DNA from: Streptomyces sp. NBC_00459
GTDB taxonomy: Bacteria; Actinomycetota; Actinomycetes; Streptomycetales; Streptomycetaceae
Length of the DNA: 64,000 bases
Assembly (NCBI RefSeq): GCF_036013955.1
Contig: NZ_CP107903.1
Location: 1,178,001 to 1,242,000 of the forward strand
Direction of reading: 5' to 3'
Both the position numbers and the translations under genes were made by a program. Below are positions 18,900-26,232 of this stretch, piece after piece (position 1 is the stretch's first letter; every line of letters begins with the position of its first letter). The notes under the pieces were generated by a model. The model did no database searches. It saw only the letters and a list, made by a program, of their open reading frames with translations, and was not told the DNA's origin.

Positions 18900-19060
18900 T
18901 GTGCATCGGCAGGAGTGGAGGACCCAGGCACGACGGGTCGCCGGAACGGTCACGCCATGACCGGGCCGAGCAGCCCTTGGGGTGAAGCCGCGTCAGCGGC
19001 CGGGCAACTTCGCCAGCCCGAATCCGACAGGTCATCCTTCACAGGCGGCTGACGAAGGGT
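18896..19060 (+). ncRNA. ydaO/yuaA c-di-AMP riboswitch
   Basis: The leader of the NlpC/P60 gene carries the conserved blocks of the ydaO class: GGAGTGGAGGACCCA near 18913, GGGTGAAGCC (18980), GGCCGGGCAACTTCGCCAG, CCCGAATCCGACAGGTCATC and ACAGGCGGCTGACGAAGGG ending about 19058, 8 nt before the start codon. In actinobacteria this class is typically found before cell-wall hydrolase genes and turns expression off when c-di-AMP is high. The 3' end overlaps the ribosome-binding region, so translation or termination control are both possible. Boundaries are approximate. Confidence 0.88.
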
Positions 19061-19065
19061 TTCGC

Positions 19066-19539
19066 ATGTCTGCGCTCAATCGTGTCCCGTCGCTGATGAC
19101 CCGTGCCGGTACGGCCTCGGCTCTCACCCTCGCCGTCGCCGGCGGCAGCCTGGTGATCCCCGGGGTCGCCACCGAAGCCGCGGCGATCGCACCGTCGACG
19201 AAGGCACTCCAGATCGCGGCCTCCAAGAAGGGCTCGCTGTACAAGTACGGCGCCGCGGGACCGAAGAGGTTCGACTGCTCCGGTCTCACGCAGTACTCGT
19301 ACAAGAAGGCGGGCAAGTCCCTGCCTCGAACGGCAGCGGCCCAGTACAACAAGACCAAGCACATAGCCGCCAAGAGCCGTCGGGGCGGAGACCTGGTCTT
19401 CTTCCACTCGGGCTCGAACGTCTACCACGTGGGCATCTACGCCGGAAAGGGAAAGATCTGGCACTCCCCGAAGACCGGGGAAGTCGTGAAGCTCCAGAAG
19501 ATCTGGACGAAGAGCGTCTGGTACGGCCGGGTCAGCTGA
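19066..19539 (+). CDS. Secreted NlpC/P60 peptidoglycan endopeptidase
   Basis: 157 aa from ATG at 19066, directly after the riboswitch. The signal peptide is about residues 1-41 (hydrophobic core ASALTLAVAGGSLVI). The compact NlpC/P60 domain holds C71 (FDCSGLTQYSY), H121 (YHVGIYAG) and H133 (WHSPKTG). It should cleave stem peptides in peptidoglycan. There is no SH3, LysM or coiled-coil domain, so it is a minimal enzyme. Controlled by the c-di-AMP riboswitch, linking wall remodelling to c-di-AMP level. Confidence 0.93.
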   Translation: MSALNRVPSLMTRAGTASALTLAVAGGSLVIPGVATEAAAIAPSTKALQIAASKKGSLYKYGAAGPKRFDCSGLTQYSYKKAGKSLPRTAAAQYNKTKHIAAKSRRGGDLVFFHSGSNVYHVGIYAGKGKIWHSPKTGEVVKLQKIWTKSVWYGRVS

Positions 19540-19546
19540 CCTCCGC

Positions 19547-19587
19547 GGGGCGGGGCGGCGGCCGTCAGTCGGCCGCCGCCCCGCCCC
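19547..19587. terminator. Very strong hairpin terminator
   Basis: 18-bp perfect GC stem (19547-19564 with 19570-19587) and a 5-nt loop TCAGT, eight bases after the NlpC/P60 stop codon. Confidence 0.85.
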
Positions 19588-19619
19588 GGGACCCGTCACA
19601 GCGACAGAAGCTGCTCCCG

Positions 19620-19838
19620 CAGGAGCGGCGCGCAAGGGCCGGCAACACACTCGGGAACGTGATGGGCCCCTTGGGATCGAGCGCGTCGGTGATGAATCCC
19701 CGCCGCCATGGACGTACGGCGGTCCGCGCCCCCTCGGCCACCACCGCCCAGGACCCGCGCAGCGACCACAGCGTCCGCGCACCGAGGTACAACACGTAGG
19801 CCCCGCCAGGCGGTTGCTGTGCGCGGAAGAACGCGGGC
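19620..19838 (-). pseudogene. LysE/RhtB amino-acid exporter remnant
   Basis: On the minus strand PPGGAYVLYLGARTLWSLRG and, after a spacer, WRRGFITDALDPKGPITFPS match the middle of LysE-family translocators (typical GGAYLLYLG..L and RRGFLTNLLNPKA..FF). No N-terminal helices precede it and the frame ends shortly after VLPALA, so only about a third of a gene survives. Confidence 0.6.
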
Positions 19839-19883
19839 ACCGTCGTGGGCGCGGCAGCGGCAGCAGGACGCAGGGCCGAACCG

Positions 19884-20345
19884 TTACGGCTCCTGCTGGC
19901 CGACCGCCGTGACCGGGGGCCTGGCCGGGACAGTCCACGGGAGTTCGATCGACACCGTCTTGCCGCCCTCGCGGGTCGGGCGGACGCGCAGTTTGCCGCC
20001 CGACTCGGCGGTGAGCCAGCGGATGATGACCATCCCGCGGCCGTTGTCCTGCTGCACGGCGGCGGGCAGGCGTTTGGGGAAGCGCGGGTGACTGTCGGTC
20101 ACTCCGATGCGCAGGTGTTCGTCACGTTCGAGGGCGATGTCCACCGTGAAGGTGGGTGACAACCCGAAGGTGTGCTGCACGGCGTTGGTGGCGAGTTCCG
20201 AGACGATCAGGCGGATACTGTCGGCGGCTTCGGTGTCACCCGACAGGCCCCATTCCGCCAGCACGTTGGCCACATACGCGCGGGCGGCGGAGACCGAGGC
20301 GGGATCGCTCGGCAGAGTGACGGATGCTTCCAGGTGGTCTGCCAT
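19884..20345 (-). CDS. ATP-binding anti-sigma-factor-like protein (HATPase)
   Basis: 153 aa. GHKL/HATPase fold: N-box SELATNAVQHTF (about residues 49-60), G1-box VTDSHPR, and the NGRGMVIIRWLT loop. It resembles RsbW/SpoIIAB-type kinases, which are abundant in Streptomyces. It is divergent from an XRE regulator followed by a DUF397 gene, the same trio seen around whiJ/abaA-type loci. Likely acts with those two genes in developmental or antibiotic regulation (inference). Confidence 0.88.
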   Translation of the reverse strand: MADHLEASVTLPSDPASVSAARAYVANVLAEWGLSGDTEAADSIRLIVSELATNAVQHTFGLSPTFTVDIALERDEHLRIGVTDSHPRFPKRLPAAVQQDNGRGMVIIRWLTAESGGKLRVRPTREGGKTVSIELPWTVPARPPVTAVGQQEP

Positions 20346-20557
20346 GGCGACGTCGTCCCTTTCCCACAGGACCGCGGCCCGACACGGAGCGGCTGGTTCG
20401 AGTACGGTCCCGGACTGGTGCTTCGCGCCAGACTGCCATTCCCGCGCCGGTCACGGGGTGCGATCCACCAAGATATGCATATATCTGTCGCTCGAAGCGG
20501 TGAACTCTGCGACCCCAGAGCGTATTTGGGCGGCTCATTAGGAGTAAGGAGTGGCCC

Positions 20558-21415
20558 ATGCAGTACGGTCCCGCCGTGCGCCGCCGAAAACTGGGTGCCG
20601 AACTGCGCGCGCTGCGTGCCAGGGCCGGCCTCACAAGCGGTGAGGCGGCCCGTCTGGTGGGCTGGCATCAGTCGAAGGTGAGCCGGATCGAGACAGGATC
20701 GAGCGGGGTGAAACCGGCGGACGTCCGGTTACTGCTGGACGCCTACGAGGTCCCGGACGGCGAGGCGCGCGAACTGCTGCTCGTACTGGCGGGCGGTGAG
20801 CACGGCGGCCGGCACCACTGGTGGCACGCCTACCGTGGCGTACTGCCGCCCACCTACCGGGATTTCATCAGCCTGGAGTCGCAGGCCAGCACCATGCGCA
20901 CGCTGGAGACCTCGGTGGTCCCGGGGCTGCTGCAGACCCCGGAGTACGCCCGCGCGATGACCCGGGCCGCCGTGGACAGCCTGGAGGAGACGCGGCTCGA
21001 CGCCCTGGTCGAGGTGCGGCTGGCCCGCCAGGACGTGCTGCGTTCGGATCCGCCGCTGGCGCTGAGCGCGGTCCTCGACGAGGCTGTGCTGCGCCGTGAA
21101 GTGGGCGGACCGGAGGTGATGACGCGCCAGCTGGACCGGCTCGTAGCGGCGGCCCGCCTGCCCCAAGTACGGCTCCAGATCCTGCCGTTCGCCGCAGGGG
21201 CATACATCGGCATCACTGGTCCTTTCGTTATCTTCTCTTTTCCGAGCACTTCTGACCTAGATGTGGTTGTTCTCGACCAGATGGTGAGTAGCCTCTACCT
21301 CGAACGGAAAGAAGACCTCCAGGCCTACAGCGAGGCCTTCAACACCCTTCAGATCCACGCCCTTTCGCCCGAGGATTCGTTGGATTTCATCGCCGGTCTG
21401 AATCACGGCGTGTAA
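20558..21415 (+). CDS. XRE-family regulator with DUF5753 (WhiJ-like)
   Basis: 285 aa. HTH at about residues 10-65 (LRALRARAGLTSGEAARLVG, then WHQSKVSRIETG). The rest is the DUF5753 sensor-like domain (YRDFISLESQASTMRTLETS, VVPGLLQTPEYARAM, AVLDEAVLRR). These proteins act with DUF397 partners and behave in some cases like antitoxins or developmental repressors (WhiJ). The DUF397 gene follows 9 nt downstream. Probably autoregulated. Confidence 0.9.
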   Translation: MQYGPAVRRRKLGAELRALRARAGLTSGEAARLVGWHQSKVSRIETGSSGVKPADVRLLLDAYEVPDGEARELLLVLAGGEHGGRHHWWHAYRGVLPPTYRDFISLESQASTMRTLETSVVPGLLQTPEYARAMTRAAVDSLEETRLDALVEVRLARQDVLRSDPPLALSAVLDEAVLRREVGGPEVMTRQLDRLVAAARLPQVRLQILPFAAGAYIGITGPFVIFSFPSTSDLDVVVLDQMVSSLYLERKEDLQAYSEAFNTLQIHALSPEDSLDFIAGLNHGV

Positions 21416-21424
21416 GGAGGCACC

Positions 21425-21649
21425 ATGTCAGCATTGCCTCGGAACGTACCGTCCGTCGTCGAACCACCCGGTGTGCGGTGGCTGCGCAGCAGCTACAGCA
21501 CCGGCGCGAACAACTGTGTGGAGACGGCCCGTCCGGACACCGAAGTCCCGGCCGGACCGCTCGCCGTACGCGACTCCAAGAACACGACAGGGCCCGTCCT
21601 GCTCTTCTCCCCCGAGAGCTGGGAGGGCTTCCTCACCGCGTTCCGGTGA
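21425..21649 (+). CDS. DUF397-domain small protein
   Basis: 74 aa. Standard DUF397 signature: WLRSSYSTGANNCVETA, then VRDSKNTTGPVLLFSPESW. A 9-nt gap to the XRE gene with AAGGAGG before the start. Partner of the XRE/DUF5753 regulator, which it is thought to antagonise in whiJ-type loci. Confidence 0.92.
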   Translation: MSALPRNVPSVVEPPGVRWLRSSYSTGANNCVETARPDTEVPAGPLAVRDSKNTTGPVLLFSPESWEGFLTAFR

Positions 21650-21727
21650 TCGCCCTACGACGCACGGCCGCGGTCCGCCGACTCATGGTCGCGTGTCACT
21701 GATCGACAGCACTGTGGATCTACGCGT

Positions 21728-22855
21728 CTACGGTCGGTTCTCGCCGATCACCCGTACCGCCCGCGCGATCTGTTCCTCGGCCAGGTCCGCGCGGGCGGTC
21801 AGCCGCAGCCGGGACACTCCGTCGGGCACGGACGGCGGGCGGAAGCAGCCCACGCCCACTCCGGCGGCCCGGCAGTCGGCCGCCCATCGCACGGCACCCT
21901 CCGGAGACGGCGCGCGCACGGAGACGACAGCCGCGTCCGGCCGTACCGCCGCCAGTCCCTGAGCCGTCAGCCGGGTGTGCAGATCGCGCGCCACCGCACG
22001 CGCCCGTGCGGCCCGTTCGGGCTCCCGGCGCAACAACGTGAGGGCCGCGAGGGCCGCGCCCGCCGCCGCGGGGGCGAGGCCCGTGTCGAAGATGAACGTA
22101 CGGGCCGCGTTGACGAGGTGCTCGATCACCGGGGCGGGGCCCAGCACCGCACCCCCCTGGCTGCCCAGCGACTTGGACAACGTGACCGTCACGACGACGT
22201 CAGGCGCACCCGCCAGCCCCGCCACGTACGCCGAACCCCGCCCGCCCTCGCCCAGGACGCCGAGTCCGTGTGCGTCGTCGACGATCATCCCGGCGCCGGA
22301 CTCCCGGCAGGCGGCGGCGAGTTCGGCCAGCGGTGCCGCGTCCCCGTCGACCGAGAAGACGGTGTCGGACACGGCCACGGCGGGCCCGGTGTGCGTGCCG
22401 AGCGCCTTGCGGACGGCGTCCGGGTCGGCGTGTCCGACGACCTGGGTCGTGCCCCGGGCCAGGCGGCAGCCGTCGATCAGCGAGGCGTGGTTGCCCGCGT
22501 CCGAGACGACGAGGGAGCCGTGCGGTGCGAGCGCGGTGACCGCGGCGAGGTTGGCCGCATAGCCGGAGGAGAAGACCAGGGCGGCCTCGAAACCGCAGAA
22601 ATCGGCCAGTTCGCGTTCGAGCTCCGCGTGCAGTTCGGTACTGCCGGTGACGAGCCGCGAGCCGGTGGCCCCGCCGCCCCAGCGCCGCGCGGCCCGGGCC
22701 GCGCCCTCGGTGACCTCGGGGTGTCGGGCCAGGCCCAGATAGTCGTTGCTCGCGAGGTCGAGAAGAGGGGAGTCGGCGGGGCGGGGGCGCAGAGTCCTCA
22801 CCAGCCCGGCGCGGCGGCGCGCTTCGGCCTGCTCGTCGATCCAGCCGAACGCCAT
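21728..22855 (-). CDS. bioF: 8-amino-7-oxononanoate synthase BioF
   Basis: 375 aa PLP enzyme of the alpha-oxoamine synthase family: joins pimeloyl-ACP/CoA and alanine in the first committed biotin step. DLASNDYLGLARHPEV, VFSSGYAANLA, DDAHGLGVLG and the Schiff-base lysine K228 in TLSKSLGSQGG are present. Length normal. It is divergent from bioBAD with 154 nt between starts, allowing joint control. Confidence 0.95.
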   Translation of the reverse strand: MAFGWIDEQAEARRRAGLVRTLRPRPADSPLLDLASNDYLGLARHPEVTEGAARAARRWGGGATGSRLVTGSTELHAELERELADFCGFEAALVFSSGYAANLAAVTALAPHGSLVVSDAGNHASLIDGCRLARGTTQVVGHADPDAVRKALGTHTGPAVAVSDTVFSVDGDAAPLAELAAACRESGAGMIVDDAHGLGVLGEGGRGSAYVAGLAGAPDVVVTVTLSKSLGSQGGAVLGPAPVIEHLVNAARTFIFDTGLAPAAAGAALAALTLLRREPERAARARAVARDLHTRLTAQGLAAVRPDAAVVSVRAPSPEGAVRWAADCRAAGVGVGCFRPPSVPDGVSRLRLTARADLAEEQIARAVRVIGENRP

Positions 22856-22923
22856 GGGTCCTCCGCACAGCTACTTGTTTGTAGGCAGTGGACAGACCCT
22901 AACCGGACCTTCTGCCACCCAGT

Positions 22924-22941
22924 GTGTGGCAATACCCACAC
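22924..22941. promoter_or_regulatory. Inverted repeat in the bioF-bioB gap
   Basis: GTGTGGCAATACCCACAC: perfect 6-bp arms, 6-bp spacer, 69 nt from the bioF start and 68 nt from the bioB start. Its near-central place between divergent biotin genes suggests an operator for a biotin-responsive repressor. It does not look like the BioR box (TTATMKATAA) or the BioQ half-sites I remember. Confidence 0.45.
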
Positions 22942-23009
22942 GTCGAACCGGCTCTGTTGTACCAAGCCTCCTTTCCCTCAGCCCGTCGGATACGTAAGGA
23001 TCGGCTTCC

Positions 23010-24164
23010 ATGGACCTGCTGACGACGCTGGTGGACAAGGGGCTTCGGCGCGAGTTGCCGACCCGCGAAGAGGCGCTGGCCGTGCTGGCCACCTCCGACG
23101 ACGATCTCCTCGATGTGGTGGCCGCCGCCGGGAAGGTGCGCCGGCACTGGTTCGGCAGGCGGGTGAAGCTCAACTATCTGGTCAACCTGAAGTCGGGGCT
23201 GTGCCCCGAGGACTGCTCCTACTGTTCGCAGCGCCTCGGCTCCACCACCGGCATCCTGAAGTACACCTGGCTCAAGCCGGACGAGGCCTCGAAGGCCGCG
23301 GCGGCCGGGCTGGCCGGGGGCGCCAAGCGGGTCTGCCTGGTGGCGTCGGGGCGCGGTCCGACGGACCGGGACGTGGACCGGGTGGCCGGCACGATCAAGG
23401 CGATCAAGGACCAGAACGAGGGCGTCGAGGTGTGTGCCTGCCTCGGGCTGCTCTCCGACGGCCAGGCGGAGCGGCTGCGCGAGGCCGGGGCGGACGCCTA
23501 CAACCACAACCTGAACACGTCCGAGGCCACGTACGGCGACATCACCACCACGCACACCTACGAGGACCGGGTCGACACCGTCCAGAAGGCCCACGCGGCC
23601 GGGCTGTCCGCCTGCTCGGGCCTGATCGCGGGCATGGGCGAGAGCGACGCGGACCTCGTCGACGTCGTCTTCTCGCTCCGCGACCTCGACCCGGACTCGG
23701 TTCCGGTCAATTTCCTCATCCCGGTCGAGGGCACCCCGCTGGCCAAGGAGTGGAACCTCACCCCGCAGCGGTGTCTGCGCATCCTGGCGATGGTCCGGTT
23801 CGTGTGCCCTGACGCGGAGGTGCGCATCGCCGGGGGCCGTGAGGTCCATCTGCGCACGATGCAGCCGCTCGCCCTGAACCTGGCCAACTCGATCTTCCTC
23901 GGCGACTACCTCACCACCGAGGGCCAGGCCGGCCAGGCCGACCTCGACATGATCGCCGACGCCGGCTTCGAGATCGAGGGCACCGACCAGGTCACGCTGC
24001 CCGAACACCGGGCGGCCGGCGGCGGCTGCGGCACGGCATCGGCGGGGCCGTGCGGTACGGAGGCGGGAGCCTGCGCTTCGGACGCGGCGACGCCGGAGCC
24101 CCGTACGGACCTGGTCACCGTCCGACGCCGAGGTGCCGGAACGGACCTCGCGCCCAATGCCTGA
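23010..24164 (+). CDS. bioB: Biotin synthase BioB
   Basis: 384 aa radical-SAM enzyme: inserts sulphur into dethiobiotin. CPEDCSYC supplies the [4Fe-4S]-SAM cysteines C65, C69 and C72. [19 protein letters not shown] and the VRIAGGRE segment (arginine expected to ligate the [2Fe-2S] cluster) are present. After the conserved core a tail of about 50 residues carries three extra cysteines (GGGCG, GPCG, GACAS), absent from E. coli BioB. It overlaps bioA by 8 nt. Confidence 0.95.
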   Translation: MDLLTTLVDKGLRRELPTREEALAVLATSDDDLLDVVAAAGKVRRHWFGRRVKLNYLVNLKSGLCPEDCSYCSQRLGSTTGILKYTWLKPDEASKAAAAGLAGGAKRVCLVASGRGPTDRDVDRVAGTIKAIKDQNEGVEVCACLGLLSDGQAERLREAGADAYNHNLNTSEATYGDITTTHTYEDRVDTVQKAHAAGLSACSGLIAGMGESDADLVDVVFSLRDLDPDSVPVNFLIPVEGTPLAKEWNLTPQRCLRILAMVRFVCPDAEVRIAGGREVHLRTMQPLALNLANSIFLGDYLTTEGQAGQADLDMIADAGFEIEGTDQVTLPEHRAAGGGCGTASAGPCGTEAGACASDAATPEPRTDLVTVRRRGAGTDLAPNA

Positions 24165-25437
24165 CCTGCCCCTGTCCGAGCTGCTCGACCTGGACCGGCG
24201 GCACGTCTGGCATCCGTACGGGCCGATGCCGGGCCGGGTCGAACCGCTCGTCGTGGAGTCGGCGAGCGGGGTACGGCTGCGGCTCGCGGGCGGGGCGGGC
24301 GAGCTGGTCGACGGGATGTCGTCCTGGTGGTCGGCGATCCACGGCTACAACCACCCGGTGCTCAACGAGGCCGCGCGCGAGCAGCTCTCACGGATGAGCC
24401 ACGTCATGTTCGGCGGGCTCACCCACGAGCCCGCCGTACGGCTGGCGAAGCTCCTTGTCGACCTGTCGCCGGAGGGGCTTGAGCACGTCTTCCTCGCCGA
24501 CTCGGGATCGGTGTCGGTCGAGGTCGCGGTCAAGATGTGCCTGCAGTACTGGCGTTCGATCGGCCGCCCTGCCAAGCAACGCCTGCTGACCTGGCGCGGC
24601 GGCTACCACGGCGACACCTGGCAGCCGATGTCCGTGTGCGACCCCGAGGGCGGCATGCACGAGCTGTGGCAGGGTGTCCTGCCCCGCCAGGTGTTCGCGG
24701 ACGCGCCGCCAGCGGAGTACGAGGAGTCGTACGCCGACCACCTGCGCTCCATGATCGAACGGCACGCGGACGAACTGGCCGCGGTGATCGTCGAACCGGT
24801 GGCGCAGGGCGCGGGCGGGATGCGGTTCCACTCCCCCGCCTATCTGCGGGTGCTGCGCGAGGCGTGCGACGCGTACGGCGTACTGCTCGTGTTCGACGAG
24901 ATCGCGACCGGGTTCGGGCGCACGGGCACGCTGTTCGCGGCGGAGCACGCGGCGGTGACGCCGGATGTGATGTGCGTGGGCAAGGCGCTGACCGGCGGTT
25001 ATCTGACGATGGCGGCGACGCTGTGCACGGCACGGGTGGCCGACGGCATCTCGCGCGGCGAGGTCCCGGTGCTCGCCCACGGCCCGACCTTCATGGGCAA
25101 CCCCCTGGCGGCGGCCGTGGCCTGTGCCTCGATCGGTCTGCTGCTCGACCAGGACTGGCAGGCGGAGGTCAAACGCGTCGAGACCGGACTGCGGGACGGG
25201 CTCGCCGGAGCGGCGGACCTCCCCGGGGTACGGGACGTACGCGTGCTGGGTGCGATCGGGGTGGTCCAGCTCGACCACGAGGTGGACATGGCGGCGGCCA
25301 CGGCGGCGGCCGTCCGCGAGGGAGTGTGGCTGCGGCCGTTCCGCGACCTCGTCTACGCCATGCCGCCGTACGTCACCGGCGACGCGGACGTGGCCCGGAT
25401 CGCGCGCGCGGTGTGCGCGGCGGCACAGGAGGGATGA
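24157..25437 (+). CDS. bioA: Adenosylmethionine-8-amino-7-oxononanoate aminotransferase BioA
   Basis: 426 aa from ATG at 24157 ([20 protein letters not shown]), overlapping the bioB stop. Class III aminotransferase: [37 protein letters not shown] and PLP lysine K276 in [11 protein letters not shown]. Converts KAPA to DAPA using SAM as amino donor. Confidence 0.96.
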   Translation: MPDLPLSELLDLDRRHVWHPYGPMPGRVEPLVVESASGVRLRLAGGAGELVDGMSSWWSAIHGYNHPVLNEAAREQLSRMSHVMFGGLTHEPAVRLAKLLVDLSPEGLEHVFLADSGSVSVEVAVKMCLQYWRSIGRPAKQRLLTWRGGYHGDTWQPMSVCDPEGGMHELWQGVLPRQVFADAPPAEYEESYADHLRSMIERHADELAAVIVEPVAQGAGGMRFHSPAYLRVLREACDAYGVLLVFDEIATGFGRTGTLFAAEHAAVTPDVMCVGKALTGGYLTMAATLCTARVADGISRGEVPVLAHGPTFMGNPLAAAVACASIGLLLDQDWQAEVKRVETGLRDGLAGAADLPGVRDVRVLGAIGVVQLDHEVDMAAATAAAVREGVWLRPFRDLVYAMPPYVTGDADVARIARAVCAAAQEG

Positions 25438-25439
25438 GC

Positions 25440-26162
25440 ATGCCGATCCTGGTGATCACGGGGACGGGCACGGAGGTCGGCAAGACGGTCACGACGGCCG
25501 CCGTCGCCGCCACGGCCCTCGCCGCGGGCCGTACGGTGGCCGTGCTCAAACCGGCGCAGACGGGCGTCCGGCCGGAGGAGCGCGGCGACGCCGACGAGGT
25601 CGCGCGCCTCGTGGGTGCCGTACGGACCCTCGAACTCGCCCGCTATCCGGACCCGTTGGCCCCCGCGACGGCCGCCCGACGAGCCTCGCTGCCACCGGTG
25701 CGGCCGGCCGAGGTGGCGGAGGCCGCAGCGAAACTGGCCGCCGAGTACGACGTGGTCCTGGTGGAGGGCGCGGGCGGCCTGCTCGTACGGTTCGACGACG
25801 AGGGTGGCACCCTGGCGGACGCGGCCGAACTGCTGGACGCGCCGGTGCTGGTCGTCGCGTCGGCGGGCCTGGGCACCCTCAACGCGACGGAGCTGACGGC
25901 ACATGAACTCTCCCGCAGAGACGTCCACTTGACGGGCATCGTCATCGGTAGCTGGCCCGACTCCCCAGACCTGGCAGCCCGCTGCAACCTGGCGGACCTG
26001 CCGGTGGTCGCCGGGGCCCCTCTGGTCGGAGCGCTCCCGGCGGGGGTGGGGACGCTGCCCCCGGCCAACTTCCGCGACATGGCCGGACATTGGCTGGCGC
26101 CCGTGCTCGGCGGAACATGGGACGCGTCAGAATTCCGGACGCGAGAAGCGCCCCTTCTCTAG
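25440..26162 (+). CDS. bioD: Dethiobiotin synthetase BioD
   Basis: 240 aa from ATG at 25440, chosen because GGAGGG lies 6 nt upstream; an ATG at 25434 overlapping the bioA TGA would add two residues. P-loop GTGTEVGKTV, LKPAQTG and VEGAGGLLV are BioD hallmarks. ATP-dependent closure of the ureido ring. Last gene of bioBAD; its stop codon lies inside a hairpin repeat. Confidence 0.95.
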   Translation: MPILVITGTGTEVGKTVTTAAVAATALAAGRTVAVLKPAQTGVRPEERGDADEVARLVGAVRTLELARYPDPLAPATAARRASLPPVRPAEVAEAAAKLAAEYDVVLVEGAGGLLVRFDDEGGTLADAAELLDAPVLVVASAGLGTLNATELTAHELSRRDVHLTGIVIGSWPDSPDLAARCNLADLPVVAGAPLVGALPAGVGTLPPANFRDMAGHWLAPVLGGTWDASEFRTREAPLL

Positions 26163-26222
26163 GGGCGCGGGGCTGTATCGATCTGCGGCTCCGCCGCGGG
26201 GCGCGACAAGCCCCCACCGGCG
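26148..26222. repeat. Dispersed Streptomyces intergenic repeat / terminator after bioD
   Basis: GCGCCCCT (26148-26155) pairs with AGGGGCGC (26161-26168), followed by CTGCGGCTCCGCCGCGGGGC and GACAAGCCCCC. I recognise this block as another very common Streptomyces intergenic repeat (from memory). The first hairpin overlaps the bioD TAG and probably works as a terminator between the convergent bioD and LuxR genes. Confidence 0.65.
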
Positions 26223-26232
26223 GAAAGCCGAC

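Noticed and set aside
20385..20430. GGTTCGAGTACGG resembling a tRNA T-loop
   Set aside because: No acceptor stem, anticodon arm or D-arm can be built around it.
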